Assembly: GCA_002943765.1 (NCBI GenBank)
Contig: PQWQ01000005.1
Location: forward strand, 3,783,001-3,847,000
Source of the DNA: Psoroptes ovis
Lineage: Eukaryota > Arthropoda > Arachnida > Sarcoptiformes > Psoroptidae
Reading direction: 5' to 3'
Length of the DNA: 64,000 bases
This document shows, one piece after another, positions 1-13,008 of this stretch; the first letter of the stretch is position 1, and each line of letters starts with the position of its first letter. The translations under genes and the position numbers were made by a program. The notes beneath the pieces were generated by a model, which saw only the letters and a list, made by a program, of their open reading frames with translations, was not told where the DNA came from and searched no databases.

Positions 1-616
1 AATCACAAAATGAAATTCTTCATTCTCGCATATGAATGACATTTCAAAGAAAATTTTGAAATTCCAAAATTCAATGTGTGTATTTGTGTATGGAAATTTT
101 TGATGAAATTTTCCGAACAAATTCTGTAAGAATGGAAGAAGAATGCTTTTACAAATATTCACATATTCATTCAACCATTGTGATCATTTGTATATCATTG
201 ACTAATTTACTGCATAATAATGACAATGACAACAACAATAACTATAACCATGAACGACGACGACGACCAAATTTTAAATTGTAATAACGTGATTTTTATT
301 TTGATTATTATTATTACTAGGGCTATTGGTTAATATTATCACCATCATTATCATTATTATGATTATGATTATCACAGATACATGATTCAATATCTTCTGA
401 TGAATTGATCATCATCATTTGTTTATATTTTCGGATGAATTTAAGTGATAATTTCACTTGATTATTATGATCATCATCACCATCGAATTCATGTGAAATT
501 CAATGAATTTGAGAATTTTCTGTTTCATTTTAATACTTTCAAACTATAATATTATTTAAAATGATGCATTGTTCGACATTGGTATATTTGGTTATTTGCA
601 AATATCAGTGAATATA

Positions 617-700
617 TTAGACTGTACGAAAAGTTTTGGCCGATTTACATCGAGCAACTTCGATTGATTAAGCCGGATGAACTTTACGGACAACCTCTAA
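617..700 (+). mobile_element. MITE type A, copy 1
   Basis: 84 bp. TTAGACTGTACG left end and CGGACAACCTCTAA right end. The right repeat has the AACTTTACGG variant. Flanked by TA-rich sequence. Confidence 0.8.
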
Positions 701-1104
701 TATATTCGATAAAATTTTTTGATAATTCACAAGTCTGTTTCAAAAAAAATTTTAAGGAAAATTATTTCACATCTCTGTTTTATAGTCAAGTTGTTATCTT
801 TATTTTTTATTTCTTGAAATAAACAACAATAATAATGAATATCGTATATCTCAGTGTAAAACTAGGGAAAAAAACTAATAAAGTCAATAATATGCACTGA
901 TTGCAGCCTGGCTTCAATGGCCTTTTACAATGAATTTCAATGATATTTCCTACGGTTTCTTCCGCTGTTTATTTTTTTTGTCTTCAATGTTATTACTTAT
1001 TCAATTTACTGCTGTTTTTTTTCTAAGAAAAAATAATAAAAGTCGATAACAGAGAAGATGGGGAAAAAATGTGAAAATTCTCATTATTACTCGGTGTTTC
1101 AAAG

Positions 1105-1119
1105 TCTCTCTCTCTCTCT
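1105..1119. repeat. TC dinucleotide microsatellite
   Basis: About seven TC units in a row, with no other structure around it. Confidence 0.8.
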
Positions 1120-1259
1120 TTTTCCTGGCGTCTATTCATTCATAAGACCCCATAGATATTTTGTTCCCTAATAAAGTCGATGGTGTTTCAAAGGATCTCA
1201 AAAAAAAAAAAAAAAACAGCAACAAAATGTAATCAGAAAATAAGAACATGGAAAATATT

Positions 1260-1340
1260 TTGGTTGTCCGAAAAGTTTTGGCCGATTTTCATCTACCAAC
1301 TCTATTGTGATTAAGGGGAATAAACTTTTCGGACAACCTA
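1260..1340 (+). mobile_element. MITE type A, copy 2
   Basis: Left end reads TTTGGTTGTCCG, with T for the usual A. The core has TTAAGGGGAATAAAC instead of the common AAGCGGAATGAAC. Confidence 0.8.
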
Positions 1341-2098
1341 TGAATATTTTGAAATTAAAATTGAAATTATTATCACAAGAAATAATAATAATATCAATAT
1401 TAATATTGATATTACATGTGAAACATCATCATTGTCACACATACGATTCACATTTATTTTCATTTATTGTTTTTTTTTTGATAATTTTAAGAAAAGAAAT
1501 GAAGGAATGAAGGCAAAGAAATTCCGTAAATTCAATTGAAATTTCAATTTCATTTCATTTTCTTATATTTTTTATTAAATAAATTTTCTTAAATAAATTT
1601 TATTTATTTTCACCATCAACATCAACATTCAATAACGCTGCAATATGGCTGCATTAGAATTCTGGAAAAATTTCGGGAAAAATTTTCGGAAGAAGCTCGA
1701 AACAAATAATATCAAAAATACAAGGTTTTTTTTTCATTTTGTGATTCTTAGCAGCGATAATAGTAGTAGGCAGAAATTCATCATCATTTATCCATCTTTT
1801 AATTTTAATTTTAGTTTCATTTCATTTTCTTTTCATTTGTTTGTTTGGCAATAAGGTTTTGCTATATGAAATAATAATAATAATGGTGAAAATTTGAAAT
1901 TTTCAGTTTTCAGATTCCTGGAAAATATTTGAAGTTTTAGGCCCTAAAAACAATGGGAATTGTTTGAAATTTTATTTCAAATTTCCAAACACTGTTTTAG
2001 GCCATGTTTTCAATTGAAAATTGAAATAAAAAAACGACCCTTAAGGGCTAATTTGAAATTTGAAACAATTACAATTTGAATTACATTCAATTAATATA

Positions 2099-2182
2099 TT
2101 AGGCTGTTGTCCGGAAAGTTCATTCCGCTTAATCAATGGCTGTTGCTCATGAAAATCGGCCAAAACTTTACGGACAACCTAA
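2099..2182 (-). mobile_element. MITE type A, copy 3
   Basis: 84 bp, inverted. The left end carries an extra TTG triplet (GGCTGTTGTCCGG). The right repeat has the ACTTTACGG variant and the flank continues TATT. Confidence 0.8.
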
Positions 2183-3295
2183 TATTTTTTGCTTCGAAAT
2201 GTTCCCTAGTTTGCTACCATCATTTGGACCCGAAAAATATTGCCTTTGACAGGATTTCAATCATTTTTCTAAAGCAAGAATTTGGACAGAAATTGGAAAA
2301 ATAAACAGTCCAAGTTTTGGAAAAATTTTCGGACAAAGTCAGTCGGTCCAGTCTGCTACACACAGAAATTCACTTTGAACCAAAAATTCACTTTTGAAAG
2401 ACTTTGAACGAAATAAACTTGAATGGATTAGGATTCATTTCACTGAGTTTGTTTGAAAAATGTTTAAAATATTTCAGATATTTTGAAGCATTTTCACTGG
2501 GAATGATCACTGGGAAAAAAAGTTTTTTATCGAAATTTCTTTTTATGCAAAACTTTCAAAGTGATTTGGGCCCAAATCAAGAATACAGGGTCTACAGATC
2601 CTGTATTCTTGGAACATAAACAACGATTATGAGCTAAAAAAGATGAATTTCAAAAATTTCAAATGGATATCACAGCTTTTCGGATAAATCTCTGTGTGAT
2701 CAATTCGAATCGATGATAATAAATGTAGTTAAGTGTCAATTGGGAATTTATTTATCGGGTCTTTTCGGTAAAATGGATATGAATAAATGACTTGAATGGA
2801 TTGAATGAATGAATGAATGGAATATTTTTCCAAAAAGTACTTGGGCTAAATTGTATCATATATATCCGATATTGATCGCTGAAAATATTCTTTTGTCATT
2901 GATCACCCAATGATCGACACATACATCATCATCATATGACAACAACAACAACAATAACAATGATAATGTGTTGAAGAAGCTAAACACGAGTAAAAATGAA
3001 AATAAATAAAATTGACACTTTTTACACCAAAATCAATGCGATGATGATTTATTTGATAACCAGAGTATTATTTCGAAATTTTCGGAATTTCACTAAAAAG
3101 AATGAATGAAAATCTGATATGAATGATCAGAACCCTGATCAGGGTTTTGTTACAAAGATTTCGATGGCGTATTTGATCATATAAAATATTCGGTACATTC
3201 AAATATAGATTTATACATTGACAATTTCACAAAATAAATAGCGCGATAAGCAAATAATGAATGATAATATGCTTTGTATGTAAGCTTTTTTATAT

Positions 3296-3375
3296 TTAGG
3301 CTGTCCGAAAAGTTATGGCCGATTTTCATCAGCCGACTCTATTGAATGAGCGGAATGAACTTTACGGACAACCAA
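3296..3375 (+). mobile_element. MITE type A, copy 4
   Basis: TTAGGCTGTCCG left end, degenerate ACAACCAAAA right end, and the core variant TTGAATGAGCGGAATG. Confidence 0.78.
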
Positions 3376-3562
3376 AATATTTTATGTCGGTATATCAACT
3401 ATTAGGTCCCTATTGACTCTTTTATTATTTATTTTTTATTCAATAATATATGATTGAATAAATATTTATACGGAAGTCAATATGATTCGTTGTGATGTGC
3501 ATATAATTGAATAGAAAATGAACGAAGGAATCAAAAAAAAAAAAAAATTAAATAAATAAATA

Positions 3563-3643
3563 TTAAACTGCCCGAAAAGTTAATTCGGCTTAATCAATAG
3601 AGTCGGCTCATGAAAATCGGCCAAAACTTTTCGGACAACTTGA
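3563..3643 (-). mobile_element. MITE type A, copy 5
   Basis: Inverted copy starting TTAAACTGCCCG and ending GGACAACTTGA. Both termini have diverged while the core is intact. Confidence 0.76.
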
Positions 3644-4906
3644 TAAATAAATACACAAAAAAGTAAAAACTTTGTACATGCACCGAGACAAAAACTAAAA
3701 ATTCTGAAACAATTTTGAAACAAAACAAAAAAAAAAATCAAAATAAATAAAATCAAATAAATCAAATAATGGGTTAAAAACATATTTTCACATCATTTGA
3801 GACAATAATTTCAATATTTGTTGAAGGAATTCAATGGAATAAAAAAACGAAATGAAAATGATATGCATCATTTTGAGACAAAAAACGAATGAATCAATGA
3901 ATGAATGAATGAAATGCCTTTGTGTATGTCAAATATTTTCAAATGTTTTCATTTTCACGAAATGTTTTTTGACATTTTTGACAATTGACATCGTCGAAAA
4001 GCAAACGATGAAGAATTTTGGAAACACGTAACAATCGAAATACACACTTGTATTGATGTTTGATTGCACAAAAAAAAAAAATATTTGAATATTTCTTGAT
4101 CATTGAATACTTGGAAAAATATTTTTGGAAATTGTCATGTCAATCAATTCAGGAAAAATCTCAAAAATATCATTGATAGATCAATGTGATTTCGATCTGA
4201 TCTGATATTTTACATTGATTCATTGATTTTGACTTGAATATTTTGGACTGAAATCAGATATCTCGATGATATATTTATTCATCACTTCATATAAGATGAA
4301 TGAATAAATTTCAAGAATTTTTTCATTGAAGAGTTATAATTGAATTTTTTAAAATTATTTTCTCAGTCACACCTATTTGCATCAGTGTCTACAAGATGTC
4401 TTGGTACGGCAATAAATTTAAATTCAGCACTTTAATTCAATTCAAAAGCTGCTTTTGAATTGAAATTCATTTTCTCAAATTTTGTTGTTGCTTTTGTTGT
4501 TCATTTTCTCAATTATATACTCGTTATTATTATTATCATTATAACATAATTCAAATAATTCAATTCAAAGCTTCTTTTTTTTTTTTTGTTTGTGTAATTC
4601 ATTTTGAATGGAATTTTTTTTTCCAGAAAATTTCTCCAGAAATTTTACAGAAATATTTATATTTTCAATAATCACACATTTAAATGTATGGGAAAATTAT
4701 TATTCAAGTTAATTTTAGCAGAATTTTAGTTTTAAATTCAATTTTTTATGATGAAATTTTTCAATTTATTTTTGAAGCTTTTTTTCTTAAATGAAAAAAA
4801 AAAAAACATTTTCATTGAATTTTCTTTAAAAAAAATCCCAAGTAAAAGATAAAATTTTTTTAAGAATAAAATTAAATCTTATTGAATTATTTGTTACTGT
4901 TGAATA

Positions 4907-4988
4907 TTAGGTTGTCCGAAAAGTTTTGGCCGATTTTCATTGAGCAACAGCTATTGATGCAAGCAGAATGAACTTTTCGGACAGCCAA
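4907..4988 (+). mobile_element. MITE type A, copy 6
   Basis: Intact TTAGGTTGTCCGAAAAG left end preceded by TA. Right end ACAGCCAAA followed by TA. Core reads AACAGCTATTGATGC. Confidence 0.8.
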
Positions 4989-6041
4989 ATAAATCAAAAA
5001 AATTCAAATACAATCTATATTCAATATATTTGAATATTTTTGAATCTTTGTATATGTGTTTGATGTGCAATTTTTTATTTTAAAAGAAATAAAAGAAAAT
5101 TTTGGTGATTTTCTTAAGAAAATAAGAAGAAATTCATCGAAAATTTTTGCATCGTAAGAAAATGAATTGAACTAAATTGAACCGAATTGAATTCATTGAA
5201 TGCAATGAATGCAAATTCAATGTTGTACGATGTTCATATGTGTGCATACATACATACATATATCAATCAATGTTTTTCAATTATTTTTCAATTCAAAGGA
5301 GATTATACATTTTTCAAAGTGAAATACAAGCAAAGAATAATGTTATGGAATGAATTAGTGAAATATTTAAAAAAACAATGTGGTCGATATTATTATTTTC
5401 AAAATTTTTGCTGGCGAAGCTTATCTTGAGCTTTCTCTTCTTCGATTACACAGGGCCTAGGCTCTAATTTTCGAGATTTTTGGGTATTTTTTTTTCCGGA
5501 AGATTTCATTTGGCCGAATTTTCCAGTTTTTCACATGGAATCCTCAGGCTTAGGCCTCAAAAAACCGAATTGAATCAATCTAATTTGAAATTCATTGAAT
5601 CACGAAATTTAATAAAAGAAAATTTTGAATTTGATTCAAATCCTTGTCTTTTTGATTGATTTCGCTTCAATCAATGATTTGAATTTTTCACTAGTTATTG
5701 TTTATTGGATCGGACATTTAAAAAATTGAAAATTTGAATCATGTTCAATGGAGGTTATTTCATGGACTGATCTCTTTTTGCCAAAGATGGAATAATTTCA
5801 AATAAATAAATTCAAATTTTTCAAATAAAATAATTTCTTTTTGACATTTAAATTCAATGAGAAAAATGAATTTACAAATAAAATTAAATGATCGAACATC
5901 TCGATTGAACAATATCGATTATTTTCAATATCAATAAATGAATAATAATAATTCTATTGGAAAATATGACAAATAAATAATATTAAAAATCAATGGCCAA
6001 AAAAATCATGGAAAATAAAATCGATGACAATTGTCATTGTA

Positions 6042-6127
6042 TTAGGTTGTTGTCCGAAAAGTTTTGGTCGATTTTAAATGAGCAACTCTATCGTGATCAA
6101 GCCGAATGAACTTTTCGGACAGCCAAA
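6042..6127 (+). mobile_element. MITE type A, copy 7
   Basis: 86 bp with an extra TTG at the left end (GGTTGTTGTCCG). The core contains CTATCGTGATC, the 2-bp-longer spacer class. Confidence 0.8.
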
Positions 6128-6286
6128 TATTAAAAAATACTGGATCAGAGACCCAAAATACATATTTCAAATGTTTAAAATTCATATTTTTTGGATGTTT
6201 GAATTTTCAAAATAAAAATCACACTGGTAAAAGTGTAAATAATAACGAAAGAAGAAATCAATGCAAAAAAATGAATAAATAAATAT

Positions 6287-6369
6287 TTAGATTGTCCGAA
6301 AAGTTTTGGCTGATTTTCATGAACAACTCTATTGATGTTTAGGCGGAATGCACTTTTCGGACAGCCTAA
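6287..6369 (+). mobile_element. MITE type A, copy 8
   Basis: TTAGATTGTCCG left end and GACAGCCTAA right end. Lies 160 bp from the previous copy in the same orientation. Confidence 0.8.
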
Positions 6370-7120
6370 TACAAATAAATATTTAACAATAATAACTGAA
6401 TTGTTGAATGAATTAAAAGTTGGAAAAAAACAGTGCAAATACTGATGATATGTTCAGGCATAGGCAAACATCGTAATTTAGCATGAAATTTCAATGAAAA
6501 TCTTATACGACATTGTTTGTTTGACAATTTATATTTGTTTGTTCAAATATAAACCTTTTGTTTGTCATTCAATATTTAAATGTTTTGTCACAAGAAATTT
6601 TCCCTGAAAAATTTGTCCTGGAAATTTCACAGCTATCATCACCAGAAGCATTAGCACCAGTGATGATGTTCATCGGGTACCAGAGTGCGAGAGGACAGAA
6701 TTATCATTCATTTAAACATTTACACATAAATATTTTATTGATTTTCATTGTATATTAAGTCGATATGATGTCGTCGTCGTCGAAGTTGTTTGCTTTTTAA
6801 GGTCTTTGTGAACAAATCTTTGGTTCATTTTTTGGTGATTTTTGTTTTCTTAGGGTTTCTTTCATTTCAAATATACACATGAATATATTTTTTGTGTATT
6901 CAATACCATGTTCTCCGTCAGATGCTAAATATATATGCATTATGCAAATGTCATGAATAAATAGATGTTTTTTTTTTTTTTTTGGATTTTTGTGTGATAA
7001 ATTTCACGGTAAATTTCCATAAATTTTTCTATTTTTTCAAATAATAATAAATGATAATTCAATTGAATTCGTAGGGTTTTTGGGCCATCGATTTTTTCAT
7101 ATTTTTTTCAGAGGCATATA

Positions 7121-7207
7121 TTAGGCTGTTGTCCGGAAAGTTTGGGCCGATTTTCAATGAGCCGACTCTATTGTGGTTAAGCCGAATGAACTTTTCGGAC
7201 AGTGTAA
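7121..7207 (+). mobile_element. MITE type A, copy 9
   Basis: 87 bp, preceded by TA. Left end has the extra triplet (GGCTGTTGTCCGG). Right end is degenerate (GGACAGTGTAA). Confidence 0.8.
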
Positions 7208-7587
7208 TAAATCACATAACGAAATGTGTGTGGATGAAAAGCATGAAATATTTTTAAAAAATAATGTTCAAATCATTGTTGTTGTGTTGTTCTGAATCGA
7301 ATCAATCAAAATTCAGATAAAATCTGAATCTGAATTCGAAAAATCATTGTTTGATGTGATCACAGCGAGTGAAAATATCGAAAGCAGAATATGAAAATCC
7401 AAAAATGAGCGAAAATTGAAATTTTAAATTCGGAGGACGGAATTTTTCACAGAAAATTTCAAAAAAATGATTCTCCGTAGAAGCAAAAGTATGTTCGGAT
7501 ATGAAAGCATGAAATATCGAAAAAAAACTTTTTCAATTATCAGATCATTGAATTTTTAAAATTTTTGAAATATTTTTTTTCGAAATT

Positions 7588-7667
7588 TTAGGTTGTCCTG
7601 AGAGTTTTAGCCGGTTTTCATGAACAATTCTATTGATTAAGACGAATGAACTTTTCGGACAGTCTAA
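7588..7667 (+). mobile_element. MITE type A, copy 10
   Basis: Diverged left repeat (GTTGTCCTGAGAGTTTTAG) facing a near-canonical right repeat (CTTTTCGGACAGTCTAA). Confidence 0.77.
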
Positions 7668-8058
7668 AAGAATGAATGCAAATATTGCTTTTTAACACAT
7701 ATATTTTCAAACAAAATATAAAAGAAAAATATGATTCCATCATCATCATCATAATAATAATAATATTAATCATGATGATGATGATAATCACACACATACA
7801 CACACAGATATTACGACAACAAATATTCGTGTGTGTACACATTGCCGATATTAATGTAATTCTGTTGTTTTATATGTATTCAAAATGAATAAATGATTGA
7901 AATGATCGAATGAATGAAATGAATGGAATGAAATGAATCAATGATTGAATGCATGAATATGAACCAAAAATAAATGTGTACCAAACAAGTCCAAATATAA
8001 AATGTTAACGAACCGGAAAAAATAAAACTTTTCAATGTAGATTTTTATGGGTATTATT

Positions 8059-8138
8059 TTAAGTTGTCCGGAAAATTCTGACCGATTTTTAAGAGCAACT
8101 CTTTTGATTAAGCCGAATGAACTTTTCGGACAACCTAA
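8059..8138 (+). mobile_element. MITE type A, copy 11
   Basis: TTAAGTTGTCCGG left end and GGACAACCTAA right end, followed by TA. Confidence 0.8.
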
Positions 8139-9277
8139 TATATATGATACAAGCGAGAAACAAAAGGCCGAAAATATGAAATCTATTTGCAAACCAAACC
8201 AGTCAAAAATGAAAATTCATTATGTTGTAATGATAATTTGTCGAACTTTTTAATCACATTCATTCATTCGTTCAATCATTCAAATGACCAAATGGTTTCT
8301 GGGGGCGAGGTTGATGGGTTTATGATACCGAAATTTGCAAATTTTCGGAATTTTTTAGAATTTTTCACATTCCACCTTTAGCTACCGTATTAATCAAGGC
8401 TTTAGCCTTTCAATAACTCAAATTGTGATGATCATTATCAACATGGAATCAATCAATTTAATCGAAGGAATTCGGTGACCATTCCTCTGCCTATCGCTGG
8501 CTTTGAGCCTTTGAATGTTTTTGACTGAAAACATTATCAAAATGAAGCTTATTTAATGATTCAGTAATGAATTTTGACCAATTAAATCATTTGATTATTG
8601 CCGCTGTTGATATGTGATTATATCTCAATATTTTTGACCAAAGAAATTATTAATGATAATGATTGATTTTTGAAATTTCACTGAGACCGTAATGGTAAAA
8701 TTAACAAAAAATGACCCATAACATACCAATAATCCACAATGTATTGACCATTGATAAATTTTCATTCATTATCAATAATAACATTATTATTATTTTGATT
8801 AATTCAATGAACGATCGTGAACCGATTGCTGATTTATATGTGGAAATTGTGTCGATTGATGATGATAATGATGATGATGTGGATGATGGTAACGTCGATG
8901 ATGTTCTGAATGTTTTAATTATTGATAATGATGTTAATACGAATGACGACATTTACCATTTGGTAAAATTATTGAAAATTTTTATTCAAAAATTAATGAA
9001 AATTTGTGATGAATTATTTGGTCTTAGGACTTGGAAAATATTTGTCACAAAAATCTAGATGACATGGCAATTTCGGATATTTACTAAATTCAAAATTCAT
9101 TTATCTTTACTTTGTCAATGCCAAATCAAATTTTCGGGTATCGATTTGAATTGGCATAGAAATCAAATCGCTCAAAGTGCAACTTTTGTCGAATGTTAAC
9201 TTGGCAATTATATTTTGTGCTCGAAATTAGTCGAAACAAAATCAAAATAAACACACACGAATAGATACTTTATATAT

Positions 9278-9360
9278 TTAGGTTGTCCGAAAAGTTTTAT
9301 GACGGTAATATCGTGAGAAAATAATTAAAAAATCGGCAAGAATTTTTCGGACAGCCTCAA
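9278..9360. mobile_element. MITE type B-like, copy 12
   Basis: Canonical outer repeat at the left. The right side has AAAATCGGCAAGAA before the terminal repeat, the hallmark of the palindromic type. The left inner arm has decayed (TTTATGACGGTAAT). Confidence 0.75.
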
Positions 9361-9468
9361 ATAGATTGAAATAATCAGATATGATGATTCGTCGAAGAAT
9401 ATTCAAACATTAATCATTTAATTCGATATAATGATGAATAAATTGATTAATGATAAAGTTTTTTGTCG

Positions 9469-9484
9469 ACACACACACACACAC
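9469..9484. repeat. AC dinucleotide microsatellite
   Basis: Eight AC units. Confidence 0.8.
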
Positions 9485-11052
9485 GTAATTCAAAATTGAA
9501 TTAATTCATTTTTGAAATTCAAAGCTGCAGCAGCGATTGATGAAATCATTTGAATTCCAATACTCATAAATTCATGGAATATTCATGAAATAATCGAGTA
9601 AAGTAATTAACAAGTCAATAATCGTCGAATATCATTGAAGATTACACTGGGAAAATACCAGTAAATCAATTGATTTTCTGTGTTGTTGTATCGACGAATA
9701 TTATGGTCGAAATGGTCACACTAAATAGCCGAATGGCTGATGGTCAAATTGATAAATTTCATGAACAATTTAATAATAACAATGACAATAATTATCGGAC
9801 AGACAAAAGCAGCATTTACCAAGCAGTAAACAGCAAAAAAAAAGACTTGAGATATCATTATCAAAATGAGCGAGTGAAATATGGTTTATGTGTTTGTTTA
9901 ATTTGATTTTTTCATTGGTCAAAATATGTTTTGTGGCGACGCTGCCACAGCTTTATATATGAATGTGACATATATGAATGTTTATTTCTTCTTAAAATAT
10001 ATTTGTCTTGATCTCATCATAATAATAAATGATGATGATTATTGTTGGTTTGAAATCATTTTGTTGAAAATTGTTTTCTTGTTTATTTTCGATTCATCAT
10101 TCATTCATTTATTTTTCAATTGAAAAGAAAACTAATGGTCAAATAAACAAATGACTAGTACGACATTGACCATTTTGAATTTGACCATTTTTTTGGAAAT
10201 TGAAAATCTTCAAAATTAATGGCAATTTCTCTTCTATTTTCAATTTGTTTGATGAATTTGTATGAATTTCACTCATTCATTGATTCATATTTTTTTCTTA
10301 CACAAACAAAAAGCAAAATATTAAATTGAAACATTGAATTTTTGAACAAATTGAACGAATTGAATACACAAATTGGATTGAAGATATGCTTCATATGTAT
10401 GCACATTAGTGCTTTGGCACTCGTGAATTGAATGGAGTCAAATTGAATCGGATTGAATTGAATTGAATTCAAATAGCAAAATAAACCAAAACCGAAAATG
10501 ATAATAACAGACAAATAATGAGTATTGTTGGATTCATTTCTGGATTCAATAACGATGATATAATTGAAATGATTTCATCAAACACCCAACCAAAAACAAA
10601 AATACATATGCGTGCAAATGGCGGGCAAATATATGCGGCGCAGCAGCCCTTCAATGTATCACTGCAATCATCCACAAAATGTGTATTCAATTTGAATTTT
10701 GTGTGTTTGTTTGGAGCATGAGTATATTCAACTACAAGCAAAGTTGTATCAATGAAGTAATTTGGATCAATTTTCACTCATCAAACTTGAAGAGAATTCT
10801 CACAATAATTTAACCCGATTCATAATTTTTCTCGGGAGCCATTTGCTGGTTTGTTTGTGTTTCTTTGTCCCAAGTCCAACAGAGGTCCAAAATCAATTCT
10901 TTATTTTTCGATGGCCAAAAATAATTATTCGCGATCGGCCAGTCTTGAAAAATCGATTGACCACCATTCGATTCGCGATTGGAGCACCACACGAATTTCA
11001 ATTTTTCAATTCAAAGTTGAAGCAATTTTTTTAAGAAAAAAATTTTAAAATA

Positions 11053-11132
11053 TTGGGTTGTCCGAAAAGTTTTTGCCGATTTTCAAATGTTTTTCAATTA
11101 GTAAATCGGCAAGAACTTATGGGACAACCTAA
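11053..11132. mobile_element. MITE type B, copy 13
   Basis: Both inner arms are present: TTTTTGCCGATTTT on the left and AAATCGGCAAGAAC on the right, so the whole element folds back on itself. Flanked by TA on both sides. Confidence 0.82.
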
Positions 11133-11604
11133 TATTTCATACAAAGATAGTCGAATAGTCTTAGATTTTTTTCTTAAAAATGATTGAAACTTCAAATAAA
11201 TTTACTTCTTAGCTGGGTTTGTCTTTGGCACTCGGGTTTTTTGCTCGTTTGTGTGTGTCAGTGTGCTTCAAATCGTTTTCGGTGTCCATTAAAATAATCA
11301 TTTTTCTATTTCGTTTTTTTTTTGGTTATTTGGTTCAACATGAAATATTTAGTCAGTTCCAGCACACAAGTTCCAAAATTCGCAAACACACATAATCGAT
11401 TGATGATTGAAATTGATTGGTAAATTTCGCATTTCGAACGCCAAAATAACAAATGGAGAAATAATTTTGAAAAAAAATATCATTTCGACCATATCTTTGG
11501 TCTCTCTTAGTGTTTTTGCCATTAGTATTTGTTTATAAATTTTTAATAAATCTTTTTTTCCACTATTTTATTTCATCAGTTCAAACAAATATTGAAATAA
11601 AATA

Positions 11605-11689
11605 TTAAGGTTGTCCGAAAAGTTCATGCGGCTTGATCAATAGAATTGCTCAATGAGAATCGTTCACAACTTTTCGGACAACAACCTAA
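11605..11689 (-). mobile_element. MITE type A, copy 14
   Basis: Inverted. The extra triplet is at the right end only (GGACAACAACCTAA). The inner box has decayed to GAATCGTTCACAAC. Confidence 0.78.
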
Positions 11690-12538
11690 TGCAAGGAAAT
11701 AAAAGAAAAAACGAACAAAATATCGATTCAAATTTATCTTTATTTTTATTATTACATTTAGTCAAATACAAGAGTATAAATGAGAGAAAAATTGGAAAAA
11801 TTTCAACATTTTTTTAAAATGATGAAACCACTCACATTTGATCAATATATTTGATTGTTTTTGTTTGCTTTAAAGTCAATAGTTTGTTCCAAGTCTATAG
11901 TTTTCTAGTCAATTTTAGTGTGTTTGGAAAAATAATAAAATAAACAGAAATAATGGTCGAAAAATGATTTGGAAAATCATATTGAAGATTGCTCGAACCG
12001 CTCCCATTGCGAAACAATCAAAAAATTCAAATTTAAATCTAACTTTTCCAGGTAATCAGATTGATTATGATTATATAATTTTTGGGCTAAATAAATGCAT
12101 AAATGTGATTACACATTTATGCAATAATCATGATATCACAATAACAACCGAACAAACAAATAATGATATAGCCGAAACGATCATCGACCGATTATTAAAA
12201 GAATAGCCGGGTAATTTTGGGTTCTGGTTATTATTTCGAACCATTTTTTATGTATTTACATTTTTGATTTCAAATTATTTTGGTTCCAGGGTTTTATGAC
12301 TGGAATTTGGTGCAGAACAAAAGGCCAAACGAATATGAAGGGGTTTCAGCCAATTTCTTTGATTAACTTTTATATATGTGTTTGAATTCCAAAAAATGTT
12401 TTACATTATTCATTTGGAGTCTCATTCAAATTTATACGACTATTTATGTTCTCATTCATCTCACAGAGTTCATCCAAAAATCAAATCTAATTAATGATTT
12501 TTATTTTTTGCGGGAAAATTATAATGTAAAAATTCAAA

Positions 12539-12960
12539 TCTAAAGCGGCACATGGCGCCATCTATCGACAGCAAATTCAATGATAAAGTTCTATTAAAAA
12601 TCAATAGATGGCATTATTACCACTTATTTCCAAATTTTTTTTTCCACCGAAAAAAGTCAAATTAATTTTTAATTTTAACAAATTTTCGAGCATGAAAAGA
12701 TCAAATCAAATCAAATAAATCGATGAATTAATAACCGGGTATCGATAAAATCGATACGGGAAATCGATACGGGAATTCACGACCCAAAACCGGTACAGGG
12801 TTTCCCGCAAACGCGACCACACACTTGAAAACCCAATCAAATGAAACTTGTTCGGAAAATTTGCTCGGACCACACTGAAAATAGACCGAGTGTTCACTAA
12901 TACTTGAAAATAATAATGATAATTCGGACAATAATTGTAATACAATTTCGATACAATTCA
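12539..12960. other. Patch of unusual composition next to the hAT element
   Basis: This stretch is visibly richer in G and C than its surroundings. It holds a tandem pair of the 13-mer AAATCGATACGGG (12748-12773) overlapping the inverted repeat GTATCGAT / ATCGATAC (12739-12757), and a CGCCATCTATCGACAG motif near 12557. Minus-strand frames of about 80 codons (12706-12982) cross it but match nothing I recognise. A decayed repeat or the remnant of another mobile element is the likeliest reading. Confidence 0.4.
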
Positions 12961-13000
12961 TTATTTGATAAAGGTATTGCATACGAATATTTCATCAATA

Positions 13001-13008
13001 ATCAACCA
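13001..13008. repeat. Target-site duplication, left copy
   Basis: ATCAACCA immediately left of the hAT element. It is identical to 14459-14466, and 8 bp is the length typical of hAT insertion. Confidence 0.9.

Larger units (their letters stand above)
1..12538. other. Gene-poor, MITE-rich interval
   Basis: No reading frame here has a recognisable domain or convincing splice context. The longest (115 codons, 8711-9058 +) is a translated GAT-rich stretch. The interval holds fourteen copies of the 80-bp inverted-repeat element, AT-rich simple sequence and short microsatellites. It could be intergenic DNA or a long intron of a gene outside the window. Confidence 0.6.

Noticed and set aside
8711..9058. 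115-codon plus-strand frame
   Set aside because: Its middle is a translated GAT/AAT simple repeat, it has no domain or splice context, and an opposing frame covers the same repeat.
10469..10777. 102-codon minus-strand frame with a Cys-rich segment, overlapping a 67-codon plus-strand frame
   Set aside because: Two overlapping opposite frames of similar length, neither recognisable. Chance openness in AT-rich DNA is as likely.
11964..12206. 80-codon plus-strand frame, possibly a last exon after the CAG at 12050
   Set aside because: Codon use is plausible, but no upstream exon or homology supports it. Left unannotated.
12706..12982. Minus-strand frames of 79-84 codons
   Set aside because: They cross the GC-richer patch and its tandem repeat and match no family I know. 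Described as part of that patch.
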